This document shows, piece after piece, positions 1 through 10,313 of a DNA stretch of 64,000 nucleotides. This DNA comes from Arenimonas daejeonensis. GTDB taxonomy: Bacteria > Pseudomonadota > Gammaproteobacteria > Xanthomonadales > Xanthomonadaceae. Every line of letters begins with the position of its first letter. Within the stretch, counting starts at the first letter, position 1. A program made the translations under genes and the position numbers. The DNA lies in assembly GCF_007993735.1 (NCBI RefSeq), contig NZ_CP042453.1:806001-870000 (forward strand). The letters run 5' to 3'. The notes beneath the pieces are model-generated. The model was not told the origin of the DNA. It made no database searches and worked only from the letters and a program-made list of their open reading frames with translations.

Positions 1-220
1 GCGATTGGGGCGGCGGGGCTTGCAGGCAGGCACCGCAGGCGGCGGAAGCTTCGGTCAGGGGCAGGGCGCAATGCGGGCAGGCGATCCGGTTCCAGGGCAG
101 GGCGGCGCGGCAGTCGGCGCAGAGGTCCTGACCCTGCGCGCCACGTTCGCCGCAGACCAGGCAACGGGCCGGCAACAGGGCCTGGCCCAGGTCGCGCAGG
201 CAGGCCGTCCAGGCGGTCAT
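1..220 (-). CDS. comF: ComF family protein, N-terminal part (cut by window edge)
   Basis: Translating the minus strand from the ATG at 220 gives a protein beginning [20 protein letters not shown]. It has four CxxC-type pairs (CLVC, CADC, CPHC, CGAC), the N-terminal double zinc-ribbon typical of ComF/GntX proteins. ComF is a phosphoribosyltransferase-fold cytoplasmic protein needed in many bacteria for handling imported single-stranded DNA during natural transformation. The PRTase domain lies outside the window. It is divergent from bioB, the usual arrangement in xanthomonads. Confidence 0.85.
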   Translation of the reverse strand, partial: MTAWTACLRDLGQALLPARCLVCGERGAQGQDLCADCRAALPWNRIACPHCALPLTEASAACGACLQAPPPQS

Positions 221-303
221 GCCGGACTGTGCGCGACATCACGGATGCCCGGGGATTCGCCGGAATAGTCTGACGCCCCTGGTTGGCCCGCCCCCGGGAA
301 ACC

Positions 304-337
304 CCGTCAACTTCCGGCCCTCGGGTTTGGTTGACAG
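304..337. promoter_or_regulatory. candidate BirA-type biotin operator in the comF-bioB gap
   Basis: An imperfect dyad, GTCAAC at 306-311 and GTTGAC at 330-335, sits upstream of bioB. The right half GGTTGACAG matches 7 of 9 bases of the proteobacterial BirA half-site GGTTTACAA. The left half matches about 5 of 9 with a 16-base spacer. TTGACA at 331-336 could also be a -35 element. The match is weak and I infer the function only from position. Confidence 0.35.
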
Positions 338-396
338 GGTGGGGCATGCTCACCAGACTGCCGCTCTCCGCTGCCCCGCGCCGTCAGGGTTTCACC

Positions 397-1412
397 ATGC
401 CTGCTGTCATCCGCCACGATTGGACGCGCGAGGAAGTCCTCGCCCTGTTCGACCTTCCCTTCCCGGAATTGATGTTCCGTGCCGCCTCCGTGCACCGCGA
501 GCGTTTCGACCCGAGCGAGGTCCAGGTCTCGACCCTGCTGTCGGTGAAAACCGGCGGCTGCCCCGAGGACTGCGCCTACTGCCCGCAGGCCGCGCGCTAC
601 CACACCGGTGTCGAAGCCACGAAGCTGATGAGCACCGAGGCGGTGCTGGAAAAGGCCCGCGCCGCCAAGGCCGCCGGCGCCTCACGCTTCTGCATGGGCG
701 CCGCCTGGCGCAGCCCGAAGGACCGCGACATCCCGAAGGTGGCCGAGATGATCCGCGAGGTGAAGGCCTGGGCCTGGAAACCTGCGCGACGCTGGGCATG
801 CTCAAGGAACAGCAGGCCATCGACCTGCGCGCCGCCGGCTTGGACTACTACAACCACAACCTGGACACCGCGCCGGACTTCTACGGCGAGATCATCCACA
901 CCCGCGAGTACCAGGACCGCCTGGACACGCTGGAACACGTGCGCGACGCCGGCATGAAGACCTGCTGCGGCGGTATCGTCGGCATGGGCGAATCGCGCGG
1001 CCAGCGCGCCGGCCTGCTGCAGGCGCTGGCGAACCTGCCGGCGCATCCGGATTCGGTGCCGATCAACCGCCTGGTGCAGGTCGAAGGCACGCCGTTGGCC
1101 GGTACCGCCCTGCTGGATCCGTTCGAGTTCGTGCGCACGATCGCCGTGGCCCGCCTGATGATGCCGGCGGCGATGGTGCGGCTGTCGGCGGGCCGCGCCG
1201 AGATGAGCGAGGAACTGCAGGCGATGTGTTTCCTGGCCGGCGCCAATTCCATCTTCTACGGCGAAAAGCTGCTGACCACCGGCAACCCGGACGTCGAGGC
1301 CGACCAGGCGCTGTTCGCGCGCCTGGGCCTGCGCCCGATGGCCATCGTGCAGGAATCGAACACCGTGCACGCCGACATCGTCGAAACCGCCAACCCGGCC
1401 TGCGCCGCCTGA
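397..1412 (+). CDS. bioB: biotin synthase, radical SAM (frameshifted here)
   Basis: BioB inserts sulfur into dethiobiotin, the last step of biotin synthesis. The radical-SAM cysteines C55, C59 and C62 ([12 protein letters not shown]) bind the 4Fe-4S cluster. Later conserved stretches YNHNLDT and the second-cluster cysteines are present. The frame breaks at about 767-768: GCCTGGGCCTG should read GCCCTGGGCCTG ([11 protein letters not shown]), so one C appears to be missing. Repaired, the protein is 338 residues, normal for the family. The ATG at 397 is chosen because the family N-terminus ([13 protein letters not shown]) begins there. It is followed after one base by bioF and is probably co-transcribed with bioFHC. 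Confidence 0.92.
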
Positions 1413-1413
1413 C

Positions 1414-2607
1414 ATGGCCCGTACCCGTCTCGCCGACCGGTTGGCCGCCGCCCGCGCCGAACGCGTGGCCAAGGCCGCGCTGCGCACGCGCCGCGAGATC
1501 GAGGCGCGCGAAGGCGTGAAGGTGCTGGTCGGCGGCCAGCAGTTGACCAGCTTCTGCGGCAACGACTACCTCGGCCTCAGCCAGCACCTGGACGTCGTCG
1601 CCGCACTGCAGGAAGCCGCTGCCTGGCACGGCGTCGGCAGCACCGGCTCGGCCGGCGTCAGCGGCCACCACCGCGAACACGCCGCCTTCGAACGTGAGAT
1701 GGCGCAGTGGCTGGGTTACGAACGTGGCCTGTTCTTCGGCAGCGGCTACCAGGCCAACCTGGCCGTGCTGCAGTCGCTGCTGCGCGAGGGCGACCTGTGC
1801 GTGCAGGACAAGCTCAACCACGCCTGCCTGATCGACGGTGCGCGCCTGTCCGGCTGCGAGCTAAAGCGTTATCCGCACACCGACGTCGAAGCCGCGATGC
1901 GCCAGCTGATGACACGCCGCGATGGCGTGGCGATCCTGGCCACCGACGGCGTCTTCAGCATGGACGGTGATCGTGCGCCACTGGCCGACCTGGCCCTGGT
2001 GGCGCGCGCGCAGGACGCGATGCTGTACGTGGACGACGCGCACGGCATCGGCGTGCTCGGCCCGGAAGGCCGCGGCAGCCTGGCGGTCGCCGGCCTTGGC
2101 CCACGCGAAGTGCCGCTGCTGCTGGTGCCGCTGGGCAAGGCCTTCGGCGGCCAGGGCGCGATACTGCTGGGCAACGCGAACGTGGTCGGCCACGTCGCCG
2201 AAACCGCGCGCCCCTATCTGTTCTCGACCGCGCCGGCGCCGGCGATGGCGGCGGCGATGCGCGCCAGCCTGCGCCTGATCCGCACCCAGCCGTGGCGTCG
2301 CGCCAAACTGGCGTCGCTGGTGGCGCGTTACCGCCGCGGCGCCCTGGCGCGCGGGCTGCCGGTGCAGGAATCCTTCACGCCGATCCAGCCGATCCTGCTG
2401 GGCGATAACGCGCGCGCACTGGCCGTGTCCAAGGCGCTCGAAACCCAGGGCTACCTGGTCTCGGCCATCCGCCCGCCGACCGTGCCCGACGGCCAGGCGC
2501 GACTGCGGGTAACGCTGTCGTGCGACCACAGCGAAGCCGACGTGGATGGCCTGCTGACGGCGCTGGCCGAAGCGGTGCAGGCACGGCCCGACCCGGTCAC
2601 GGCATGA
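1414..2607 (+). CDS. bioF: 8-amino-7-oxononanoate synthase
   Basis: This PLP enzyme condenses pimeloyl-ACP with L-alanine in biotin synthesis. The 397-residue protein has the alpha-oxoamine synthase signature: FCGNDYLGL near the N-terminus, the glycine-rich GSTGSAGVSGHH segment, DDAHGIGVLG, and the PLP lysine in PLGKAFGGQG at about residue 242. The frame is intact. Its TGA overlaps the next ATG (ATGA at 2604-2607), indicating translational coupling to bioH. Confidence 0.95.
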   Translation: MARTRLADRLAAARAERVAKAALRTRREIEAREGVKVLVGGQQLTSFCGNDYLGLSQHLDVVAALQEAAAWHGVGSTGSAGVSGHHREHAAFEREMAQWLGYERGLFFGSGYQANLAVLQSLLREGDLCVQDKLNHACLIDGARLSGCELKRYPHTDVEAAMRQLMTRRDGVAILATDGVFSMDGDRAPLADLALVARAQDAMLYVDDAHGIGVLGPEGRGSLAVAGLGPREVPLLLVPLGKAFGGQGAILLGNANVVGHVAETARPYLFSTAPAPAMAAAMRASLRLIRTQPWRRAKLASLVARYRRGALARGLPVQESFTPIQPILLGDNARALAVSKALETQGYLVSAIRPPTVPDGQARLRVTLSCDHSEADVDGLLTALAEAVQARPDPVTA

Positions 2608-3377
2608 ACCTGTTCCATGAAGTGCGCGGCCAGGGCCCGGCCCTGGTGCTGCTGCACGGCTGGGCCATGCATGCCGGCATCTTCGCGCCGCTGGTGTCGC
2701 GCCTGGAGCGCGATTTCACCCTGCACCTGGTGGACCTGCCGGGCCACGGCCGCAGCCGTGATGCCGGCCTGCCGCTGACGCTGGACCACGCGGCGCAGGC
2801 CGTCGCCGACGTCGTGCCGGAGCGCGCGTTGTGGCTGGGCTGGTCGCTCGGCGGCCTAGTGGCGCTGCAGGCCGCGGCGACGATGCCGGAACGGCTGCGC
2901 GGCCTGGTGATGGTGGCGGCCAGCCCGCGGTTCGTGCGCTACGACGATTGGCCGCAGGGCATGGAAGCTTCGGTGTTCCGCACCTTCGCCAGCGAACTGC
3001 AGCGCGACTACCGCGCCACGCTCGACCGTTTCCTGATGCTGGAAGCGCAGGGCTCGGAAAAGATGCGCGACGAACTGCGCCTGCTGCGCGCCGAGGCGTT
3101 CGCGCACGGCGAGCCGCCCACCGCGGCCTTGTGCGACGGCTTGAACCTGCTTGAAGACAGCGACCTGCGCGGCGTGCTTCCGACGCTGGCGATGCCGAGC
3201 CTGTGGATCGCCGGCCGCCGCGACCGGCTGGTGTCGCCGGCGGCGATGCAGGCCGCGGCGGCGCTGGCGCCGCGCGCATCCTTCCACCAGATTTCGAGTG
3301 GCGGCCACGCACCTTTCCTGACCCAGGTCGACGAAGTGACCGACACCGTGCGCGCCTTCGCGGAGACGACGGCATGA
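2604..3377 (+). CDS. bioH: pimeloyl-ACP methyl ester carboxylesterase
   Basis: A 257-residue alpha/beta hydrolase that removes the methyl group from pimeloyl-ACP methyl ester, ending the BioC-BioH pimelate pathway. The nucleophile is S81 in GWSLGG, the acid is probably D207 (AGRRDRL) and the histidine H235 (SGGHAPF). LLHGWAMHAG forms the oxyanion region. The start at 2604 overlaps the bioF stop, and its own stop overlaps the bioC ATG. Its place between bioF and bioC is what makes BioH, and not a generic esterase, the confident call. Confidence 0.92.
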   Translation: MNLFHEVRGQGPALVLLHGWAMHAGIFAPLVSRLERDFTLHLVDLPGHGRSRDAGLPLTLDHAAQAVADVVPERALWLGWSLGGLVALQAAATMPERLRGLVMVAASPRFVRYDDWPQGMEASVFRTFASELQRDYRATLDRFLMLEAQGSEKMRDELRLLRAEAFAHGEPPTAALCDGLNLLEDSDLRGVLPTLAMPSLWIAGRRDRLVSPAAMQAAAALAPRASFHQISSGGHAPFLTQVDEVTDTVRAFAETTA

Positions 3378-4245
3378 GCGTGTTCGACCGCCGCCAGTTG
3401 CGCCGCTCCTTTGGCCGCGCCGCGTCGAAATACACCGAAGTGGCGGCGCTGCAGCGCGAAGTGGAGGCGCGCCTGCTCGAACAGCTGGCCTACCTCGACG
3501 ACCGCCAGCCGCAGCGCATCCTCGACCTGGGCAGCGGCCCGGGCCGCGCCGCCGGCGCGATGAAAAACGCTGGCCCAAGGCCGAGGTGGTCGCGGTGGAC
3601 GCCGCCTTGCCGATGTTGCACGAGGTGCCGAAACACACGCGCTTCTGGCGCCCGGTGCGGCGCGTGAACGCCGACGTGTCGAAGCTGCCGTTCGCCGACC
3701 AGAGCACCGACCTGATCTTTTCCAGCCTCTGCCTGCAGTGGCTGGACGACCTGCCGGCGGTGCTGTCGGAATTCCGGCGCGTGCTGCGGCCGGACGGCCT
3801 GCTGCTGTTCTCGACCTTCGGCCCGGAAACCTTGTCGGAACTGCGCGACGCCTACCTGATGGCCGGCGTGACGCCGCCGCTGTCGCCGTTCGCGGCGATC
3901 CAGCAGGTCGGCGACGCGATGCTGGCGGCCGGTTTCAAGGATCCCGTGCTCGACCGCGACCGCTACACGCTGACCTATCCCGACCTGCGCACGCTGATGC
4001 ACGAACTGCGCGCCATCGGCGCCGGCGACGCCCGCCACGACCGTCCGCGTGGCCTGGGCGGCCGCGCGCGCCTGCAGCAGGTGACGGCGAACTACGAATC
4101 CCAACGTCGCGACGGTGTGCTGCCCAGCACCTGGGAAGTGATCACCGCGCAGGCCTGGGGCCCGGCGCCCGGCGCACCACGCCGCGACGGTGGCGCCGAC
4201 CTCGCCAGCTTTCCCGCCGACCGCATTCCCACCCGCCGTCGCTGA
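3374..4245 (+). CDS. bioC: malonyl-ACP O-methyltransferase (frameshifted here)
   Basis: A SAM-dependent methyltransferase that masks malonyl-ACP so the fatty-acid machinery can build pimelate. The N-terminal FDRRQLRRSFGRAASKY is typical of BioC, followed by the SAM motif ILDLGSGPGR and FSSLCLQWLDD. The frame breaks in the A-run at 3563-3567: one missing A turns MKKRWPKAEVVAVD into a false continuation. Repaired length is about 290 residues. Its ATG overlaps the bioH stop, so bioBFHC form one tightly coupled operon. Confidence 0.9.
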
Positions 4246-4321
4246 CACATGCGGCAGTGCAGCGCGGGATCGCAAGATCCAGGCGCTAAGATCTGCCGAT
4301 CCGCACTGGCCAGGAGCCGAC

Positions 4322-5050
4322 ATGACCACGCAACGATTCCGTACCGCGCTCGTGTTCGCCGTCGCGCTCACGCTCGCCGGCTGCGCCACCACCTCGTCGG
4401 AGCCCACGCCCATGAGCACGCGCGGCAAACCGCTGGAAGGCATGGACTGGCGGCTGGTGTCCGCGCCCGATACCCGGCCGGGCGCCACGCTGTCCGGCGC
4501 CGGTGCCGCCACCCTGCGGTTCGAGGAAGACCGTTTTTCGATGCGCGGCCCCTGCAACCGCCACACCGGCGCCTGGAGCCGCAACGGCGACCAGCTGGTA
4601 CTGGGCGGGGAAGGCGGCGCGGTCGCAAGCACCCGCATGATGTGCCCGCCGGAAATCATGACGCGCGAACAGGCGCTGATGACCGCGATGGCCCAACCCT
4701 TCACTGTGGAGTTCGAAGGTCCGTTCCTGCGCCTGGTCGCCGCCGACGGTTCGTCCTGGCGTTTCGACAGCCGTGACCTGCCGCCGGCGGAAGGCCGCGA
4801 GCGCATCGTCCAGGTCGCCGGCCAGCGCGCGCCCTGCACCGGCGTGGCGCCGACCCTGTGCCTGCAGATCCGCACCCAGCCGGGCGCGGCCTGGCAGCTG
4901 CACTACGGCGAGATCGAGGGTTTCGACTGGCAGGTCGGCGTCGAATACGTCATCCGCGTGCGCGAATACGCCGTGGACAATCCGCCCGCCGACGGCAGCT
5001 CGCTGCGCTGGGTGCTGGAGGAAGTGCTGGAACGCAGCCCGCCGGGCTGA
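4322..5050 (+). CDS. META and DUF4377 domain lipoprotein
   Basis: A 242-residue protein with a lipoprotein signal (LTLAGC, cysteine about residue 21). Residues roughly 35-140 look like a META/HslJ domain (WRL...FEEDRFSMRGPCNRHTG, then STRMMCPPEIMTREQ). The C-terminal part (PCTGVAPTLCLQIR, IEGFDWQVGVEYVIRVRE) matches DUF4377. META domains in HslJ are linked to heat-shock and novobiocin resistance, but the role here is unknown. The ATG at 4322 is chosen because it starts the signal peptide. It lies 76 bases after bioC and probably outside that operon's function. Confidence 0.8.
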   Translation: MTTQRFRTALVFAVALTLAGCATTSSEPTPMSTRGKPLEGMDWRLVSAPDTRPGATLSGAGAATLRFEEDRFSMRGPCNRHTGAWSRNGDQLVLGGEGGAVASTRMMCPPEIMTREQALMTAMAQPFTVEFEGPFLRLVAADGSSWRFDSRDLPPAEGRERIVQVAGQRAPCTGVAPTLCLQIRTQPGAAWQLHYGEIEGFDWQVGVEYVIRVREYAVDNPPADGSSLRWVLEEVLERSPPG

Positions 5051-5497
5051 TCAGCCCGGCGCGTCGCGGCCGCCCGAGACCTGGGTTATCCAGTCCTCGA
5101 GGTTGTAGTAGTTGGTGACGCGGGTGATGCGGCCGCCGCGGATATGGAAGAAAGCGCCGCCGGGCAACACGTACTTCTGGCCGCGGGCCGGCGGCAGGCC
5201 GGTGTCGTCGGCCAGGTATTCGCCGTGCACCACGTATTCCGCCGCCACCCGTGCGCCGCCCTGGTTGGCCAGCACCACGATTTCCTTGAGTTGTTCCCGG
5301 TAGCAGCGGTTCATGCGCTGCAGGAAGGCGGCGAAGGCATCGCGGCCGATCTCGCGCGTGCCCTGGTTGACGTCGTGCGCCACGTCGTCGGACACGAACG
5401 ACAGCATCTCATCCCAGTCGCCGCGGTTGAACGCGGCGTAATAGGCCAGCACCAGTTCGATGGCGCGGTCGGCCGCGCGGTTGCCGTCGATGATCAT
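5051..5497 (-). CDS. NTF2-like (SnoaL/ketosteroid isomerase-related) protein
   Basis: A 148-residue single-domain protein of the NTF2-like cone fold: an N-terminal helix (ELVLAYYAAFNRGDWDEMLSF), a central strand region (VAAEYVVHGEYLADD) and a C-terminal sheet (GGAFFHIRGGRITRVTNYYN). It resembles the 'ketosteroid isomerase-related' group, whose substrates are unknown. It begins at or inside the end of the upstream dehydratase gene and is probably translated with it. Confidence 0.72.
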   Translation of the reverse strand: MIIDGNRAADRAIELVLAYYAAFNRGDWDEMLSFVSDDVAHDVNQGTREIGRDAFAAFLQRMNRCYREQLKEIVVLANQGGARVAAEYVVHGEYLADDTGLPPARGQKYVLPGGAFFHIRGGRITRVTNYYNLEDWITQVSGGRDAPG

Positions 5498-6434
5498 GTC
5501 TTCCTCGGGGGAACTGCCAGGGCAGGGCGGCCAGGTCCACGTTGCCGCCCGACAGGATAAGCCCGATCCGGCGGCCGGCGAAGATATCCGGGTTACGCAG
5601 CACCGCCGCCAGCACGGTGGCGCAGGACGGTTCGACGATGATCTTCAGGCGCTCCCAGACCAGGCGCATCGCCGCCAGCGTCTGTGCGTCGCTGACCAGC
5701 AGCGCCTGCACGCGGTGTTCGCGCATCAGCGCCAGGTTGATCTCGCCGACCGTGCCGCGCAGGCCGTCGCAGACGGTGTCGGGCACCAGGTCGGTGACGT
5801 GCCGGCCCTGGCGCAGGGATTGATAGGTGTCGGCGGCACCTTCGGGTTCGGCGCCGTAAACGGCCAGGTCCGGGTCGCGGCCATGGGCCGCCAGGGCGGT
5901 GCCGCAGACCAGGCCGCCGCCGCCCAGCGGGGTCAGCAGCGCGTCCAGCGGGCCGGCTTCGGCCAGCAGTTCCAGCGCCGCCGTGCCCTGGCCGGCGATC
6001 ACGAACGGGTCGGCATACGGGTGCACCAGGCTGGCGCCGGTCATCACCTGCACTTCCGCGGCCTTGGCCTCGCGCGCGGCGATCGTCGGCGCACAGCGGT
6101 GCAGGGTGGCGCCGTAGGCCTGGATGGCCGCGAGCTTGCTGGCGACCGCGCCTTCCGGCACCACCACGTGGGCGGGAATGCCGCGGCCGCGTGCGGCCAG
6201 CGCCAGCGCCGCGCCATGGTTGCCGGAGGAATGGGTGACGACGCCGCGGGCGGCGGTGGCGGCATCCAGTGCCCAGACCGCATTGCAGGCGCCACGGAAC
6301 TTGAAGGCGCCGATGCGCTGGAAGTTCTCGCACTTGAAGTGCAGCTCGGCCCCGGCCAGTTCATCGAGGGAAAACGAACGCAGCACCGGCGTGCGGTGGG
6401 CGAAGGGGGCGATGCGGGCCGCGGCGGCGAGCAC
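5493..6434 (-). CDS. PLP-dependent threonine/serine dehydratase family protein
   Basis: A fold-type II PLP enzyme. K45 in FKFRGA should carry PLP, SSGNHGAALA is the substrate loop and GGGGLVCG binds the cofactor phosphate. It lacks the ACT-like domain of biosynthetic IlvA, so it resembles catabolic threonine dehydratase or serine racemase. The only conventional start is GTG at 6434. The open frame runs on to 5409 across the next gene, but family members end near LPW. One extra C in the run at 5507-5511 would place a TGA at about 5493, overlapping the next ATG, so I put the end there. It is divergent from pepN. Confidence 0.8.
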
Positions 6435-6529
6435 ATCGGCGGAAGTGGGCAGGGCGGGGGCATGGGCGGTCCGTCGGGGGTGCGTGCTAGCCTAACAAAG
6501 CCCGACACTCCCCCGGAAAACCGCACCGC

Positions 6530-9139
6530 ATGAGCGTCCCCAGAGACGACGGCTTCGTCCACCTTGCCGACTACACCGCGCCCGCCTGGCGCATCCTCCG
6601 GGTCGAACTGCAGTTCGACCTGGCCGCCGAAAGCACCGAGGTCAGCGCCCGGCTGCAGCTGCAGCCCGATCCCGGCCAGCCGATCGCGCCGCTTGAGCTC
6701 GATGGCGTGGACCTGGAACTGCTGGCGATCGCCGTGGACGGCGAAATCCTGCCCGATACGCGCTACCGCTACGACGGCCGGCACCTGCGGGTCACCGGCC
6801 TGGACCGCGACTGCGTGCTCGAGACCCGCGTGCGCATCCATCCCGCCGCCAACACCCGGCTCGAAGGCCTGTACCGCAGCGGCCGCCTGCTGCTGACCCA
6901 GTGCGAAGCCGAAGGTTTCCGCCGCATCACCTTCTTCGCCGACCGGCCCGACGTGATGCCGCGCTGGCGCATCGTGCTGCGCGCGCCGCACGCCGACTAT
7001 CCGGTGCTGCTGGCCAATGGCAACCCGGTCTCGTCGAGCGACCTGGGCGAAGGGCGGCACGAAGCGACCTGGGAGAACCCGCATCCCACGCCGGGTTACC
7101 TGTTCGCGATCGCCGCCGGACCGCTGGAACGCGTGACGAAAACACTCGAGACCGTCGAAGGCCGCCGCGTCGAACTCAATGTCTGGGCCGAATCCGCCGA
7201 CGTGCCGCGCTGCGCCTACGCGCTGGGTGCGGTCGAGCGCGCGCTGCGTTGGGACGAACAGCGTTTCGGCCGCGGTTACGACCTGGACGTGTTCAATGTC
7301 GTCGCCGCCCAGGACTTCACCATGGGCGCGATGGAGAACAAGGGCCTGAACATCTTCAACGCCCGCTACATCCTGGCGGACGAAACCACGGCCACCGATG
7401 CCGATTTCCTGGCCATCGAATCGGTGGTGGCGCACGAATACCTGCACAACTGGTCCGGCAACCGCGTGACGCTGCGCGACTGGTTCCAGCTGTCGCTGAA
7501 GGAAGGCCTGACGGTGTTCCGCGACACCGAGTTCAGCTCCGACCTGCATTCGCGCGCGCTCAAGCGCATCGAGGTGGTTCGCCTGCTGCGCGGCCGCCAG
7601 TTCGCCGAGGACGCCGGCGCGCTGGCGCATGCGGTGCGGCCGGACCGGTTCCGCGAGATCAGCAACTTCTACACCCTGACCATCTACGAAAAGGGCGCCG
7701 AGATCGTCCGCGTGCTGCACACGCTGGTGGGCGAGACGGCGTTCCGCGCCGGCATGGACCGCTATTTCGCCGACAACGACGGCCGCGCGGCGACCATCGA
7801 GGATTTCCTGGCCGCGCATGAAGCCGCCAGCGGCCGCGACCTGGCGCAGTTCGCGCGCTGGTATTCGCAGGCGGGCACGCCGGAGTTGCGTATCACTGAA
7901 CAACACGACGCCGGCACCGGCGACTACACCCTGACCGTGGACCAGCACACGCCGCCCACGCCGGGGCAGGCGGAAAAGGCACCGCTGCTGATCCCGCTGC
8001 GTTTTGCGCTGTACGACGCCGACGGCACCGCCATCACCACGCCCCCGACACCGACGCCGCCCAACAGTCCGGAATGGTCGAGTTGAGCGCTGAGCGCCAC
8101 GTGCTGCGCTGGCGCGGGCTGAAGGCGAAACCGCTGGCCGCCTTCAACCACGGTTTTTCCGCGCCGGTGAAACTGGCCTTCGACTACGGCGCACACGACC
8201 TCGCGCGCCTGGCCCGGCTCGAGCGTGACCCCTTCAACCGCTGGGACCTGCTGCAGCGCCTGGCCACGGGTGCGCTGCTGGGCACGCTGGACACCGAAGC
8301 CGCGACCGCCGCGCTCAGCGACGCGCTGGCCGACCTGCTGTCGGACGAGCAGGCCGATGCCGCTTTCGTGGCCGAATGCCTGGCGCTTCCGGACTTCGAC
8401 ACCCTGGCCGAGGCGGTGGACGTGGTGGACGTCGAAGGGCTGGTCGCGCGGCGCGAAAGCCTGGTCGAACGACTGGCGGAGGACCAGGTCGAACGCCTGC
8501 AGCTTCGTTATGAAGCCCTGGCGCCCATCGCCCGCGCGGGTCTCTCCGGCCCGGCGATGGCCGCACGCGCATTGCGCAACGCCTGCCTGTCCTGGCTGAC
8601 GCGCCTGGACCCGACCGCCGCGCTGGCGCAGGCGCAGTTCGAGGCCGGCGGCGCGATGACCGAACGCCTGGCGGCGCTGCGCTGCCTGCTGCACTTCGAT
8701 GCACCGGGTGCCGAGACCGCGCTGCACCGTTTCCGCACCACGTTCGCGGGCGATCCGCTGGTCACCGACAAATGGATCGGCCTGGTGGCCAGCCGTCCGC
8801 ATCCGGACACCCGCGATGCCGTCGCGGCGATGCTGGCTTCGGACGAATGGAAGCCGACCAACCCCAACCGCGTGCGCGCTGCTGGGCACCTTCGCGCGCG
8901 GCAACCCGCTGGGCTTCCACCGCCGCGACGGTGCCGGGCATGCGCTGGTGGCCGGACAGATCCTCAAGCTCGACGCCATCAACCCGCAGGTCGCCGCCCG
9001 CCTGCTCGGCAGTTTCGAAAGCTGGCGCCGCCTGGCCGAACCGCAGCGGTCGCACGCCCGCGAAGCACTGGCGGCGATGGACGGCAAGCTGGCCTCGCCC
9101 GACAGCCGCGACCTGCTGCAACGCCTGCTCGAAGACTGA
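6530..9139 (+). CDS. pepN: aminopeptidase N (two frameshifts here)
   Basis: An M1 zinc metallopeptidase that removes N-terminal residues from peptides in the cytoplasm. GAMENKG lies near residue 266. The zinc motif HEYLHNW lies near residue 301, with the third ligand glutamate in LKEGLTVFRD near 324. The frame breaks in the C-run at 8042-8046 (one C missing) and near 8876-8882, where NPNRVRALLGTF needs two bases restored in a GCGCGC stretch. Repaired, the protein is 870 residues, the length of E. coli PepN. Later domains continue to RDLLQRLLED. Confidence 0.92.
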
Positions 9140-9154
9140 AGGCTCCGCTTGTCT

Positions 9155-9247
9155 CCCTCCCCTGTTTACAGGGGAGGGCCGGGGTGGGGTGGGCACTTGC
9201 TCCGAAGTTCCACCCCCTCCCAGCCTCCCCCTGCAAGCAGGGGGAGG
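9155..9247. repeat. GC-rich palindrome pair (repeat family, site 1)
   Basis: Two palindromes follow pepN. CCCTCCCCTG-TTTA-CAGGGGAGGG lies at 9155-9178, and CCTCCCCCTGC-AA-GCAGGGGGAGG at 9224-9247. Between them lie GGCCGGGGTGGGG and TCCGAAGTTCCACC. The same modules recur at 41.9-42.0 kb and in part at 57.7 kb. Sited between pepN and a convergent transporter gene, they resemble REP/BIME elements and may also act as terminators. Confidence 0.7.
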
Positions 9248-9285
9248 AGAACTACGGGTCTCCACGCGTGAGGGAGGAGGGGCAC

Positions 9286-10203
9286 TTAGCGGCGGCTTCC
9301 CAACAGGCTGGTCGCCGCCGAGCCCAGCACCACCAGCGCCGCGCCGACGTAGCCCCACGCACCGATGCGTTCGGGCGCGATGCTTTCCGGCCACAACGCG
9401 TGCACCGCCGCCACCGCACCGACGCACAGCAGCGGCGTCGTCGCCAGGATCGCCGACACCCGCGACGCCTCCCAGTGCGCCAGCGCCTCGGCGAAAGCGC
9501 CATACGCGACCAGGGTGTTGACCGCGCAGAACAGCAGCAGCGCCCAGTGCAGGCCGTCGAGCGCCAATAGCGCCGAAGGCCGCGCCAGCGGCAACAGCAC
9601 CACGCTGGCGCAGACATAGATGAACAGAAGGATCGCCGGTGACGACAGCCGCAGCAGCAGCTGCTTCTGCAGCAGCGCGTACAGCGCCCACACCACCGCC
9701 GCGACCACCACCAGCCCCGAACCGAAGGCGTAACCGGCGGCACCCACGCCCAGCTGTTCGCCGAAGAACAGCGCCAGCCCGCCGAACAGCAGCGCCAACC
9801 CGGTCCACTGCCAGCCGTTGAAACGTTCGCGGAACACGAAGATGCCGCCCAGCGCCACCAGCAGCGGCGCCAGCTGGATCAGCAGCTGCGCGTTCGCCGG
9901 CGACGTCCACTGCACGCCCAGCAGGTAGAAGATGTAGTTGCCGATCAGGCACAGCGCCGCCACCAGCAGCAGGAGCCAGCGCTTGCGGTCGAGTGTGGCG
10001 AAACCGCCCAGCCCGCCGCGCGCCGCCAGCCAGGCCAGCATCACGCCGGCCGCCAGCAGGAAGCGGAACCAGGTCAGGGTGTAGGGATCAACCTGCTGCA
10101 GCGTGAGCTTGAGCGCCACCGGCAGCGTCGCCCAGCAGGCGGCGGTGACCAGCGCCAGCAGCAGGCCGAGTTTCCAGCGACCGGACGCCTGGTGCAGCGA
10201 CAT
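9286..10203 (-). CDS. EamA/DMT family inner-membrane transporter
   Basis: A 305-residue protein with about ten hydrophobic segments in two homologous halves, the layout of EamA (drug/metabolite transporter) permeases. Recognisable segments are LALVTAACWATLPVALKL and the second-half GLVVVAAVVWALYALLQKQ. The ATG at 10203 (MSLHQASGRWK) begins just before the first membrane segment. The substrate cannot be told from sequence. Downstream lies the palindrome pair; upstream it is divergent from the Tyr/Gly-rich lipoprotein. Confidence 0.82.
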   Translation of the reverse strand: MSLHQASGRWKLGLLLALVTAACWATLPVALKLTLQQVDPYTLTWFRFLLAAGVMLAWLAARGGLGGFATLDRKRWLLLLVAALCLIGNYIFYLLGVQWTSPANAQLLIQLAPLLVALGGIFVFRERFNGWQWTGLALLFGGLALFFGEQLGVGAAGYAFGSGLVVVAAVVWALYALLQKQLLLRLSSPAILLFIYVCASVVLLPLARPSALLALDGLHWALLLFCAVNTLVAYGAFAEALAHWEASRVSAILATTPLLCVGAVAAVHALWPESIAPERIGAWGYVGAALVVLGSAATSLLGSRR

Positions 10204-10313
10204 GACTTGGCCCCGCCTGAAGGTCGCGCACAGTAGCATGGGCGCTGCCGGCAGGATTAAGCACGGATTCACTGCCTCGCGCCGAGACTGCCAGCGCAAC
10301 CGGGGGAATACCG

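Noticed and set aside
6044..7948. A 634-residue minus-strand frame spanning the dehydratase start and pepN
   Set aside because: It is out of frame with the dehydratase and antisense to pepN, with shadow-type composition.
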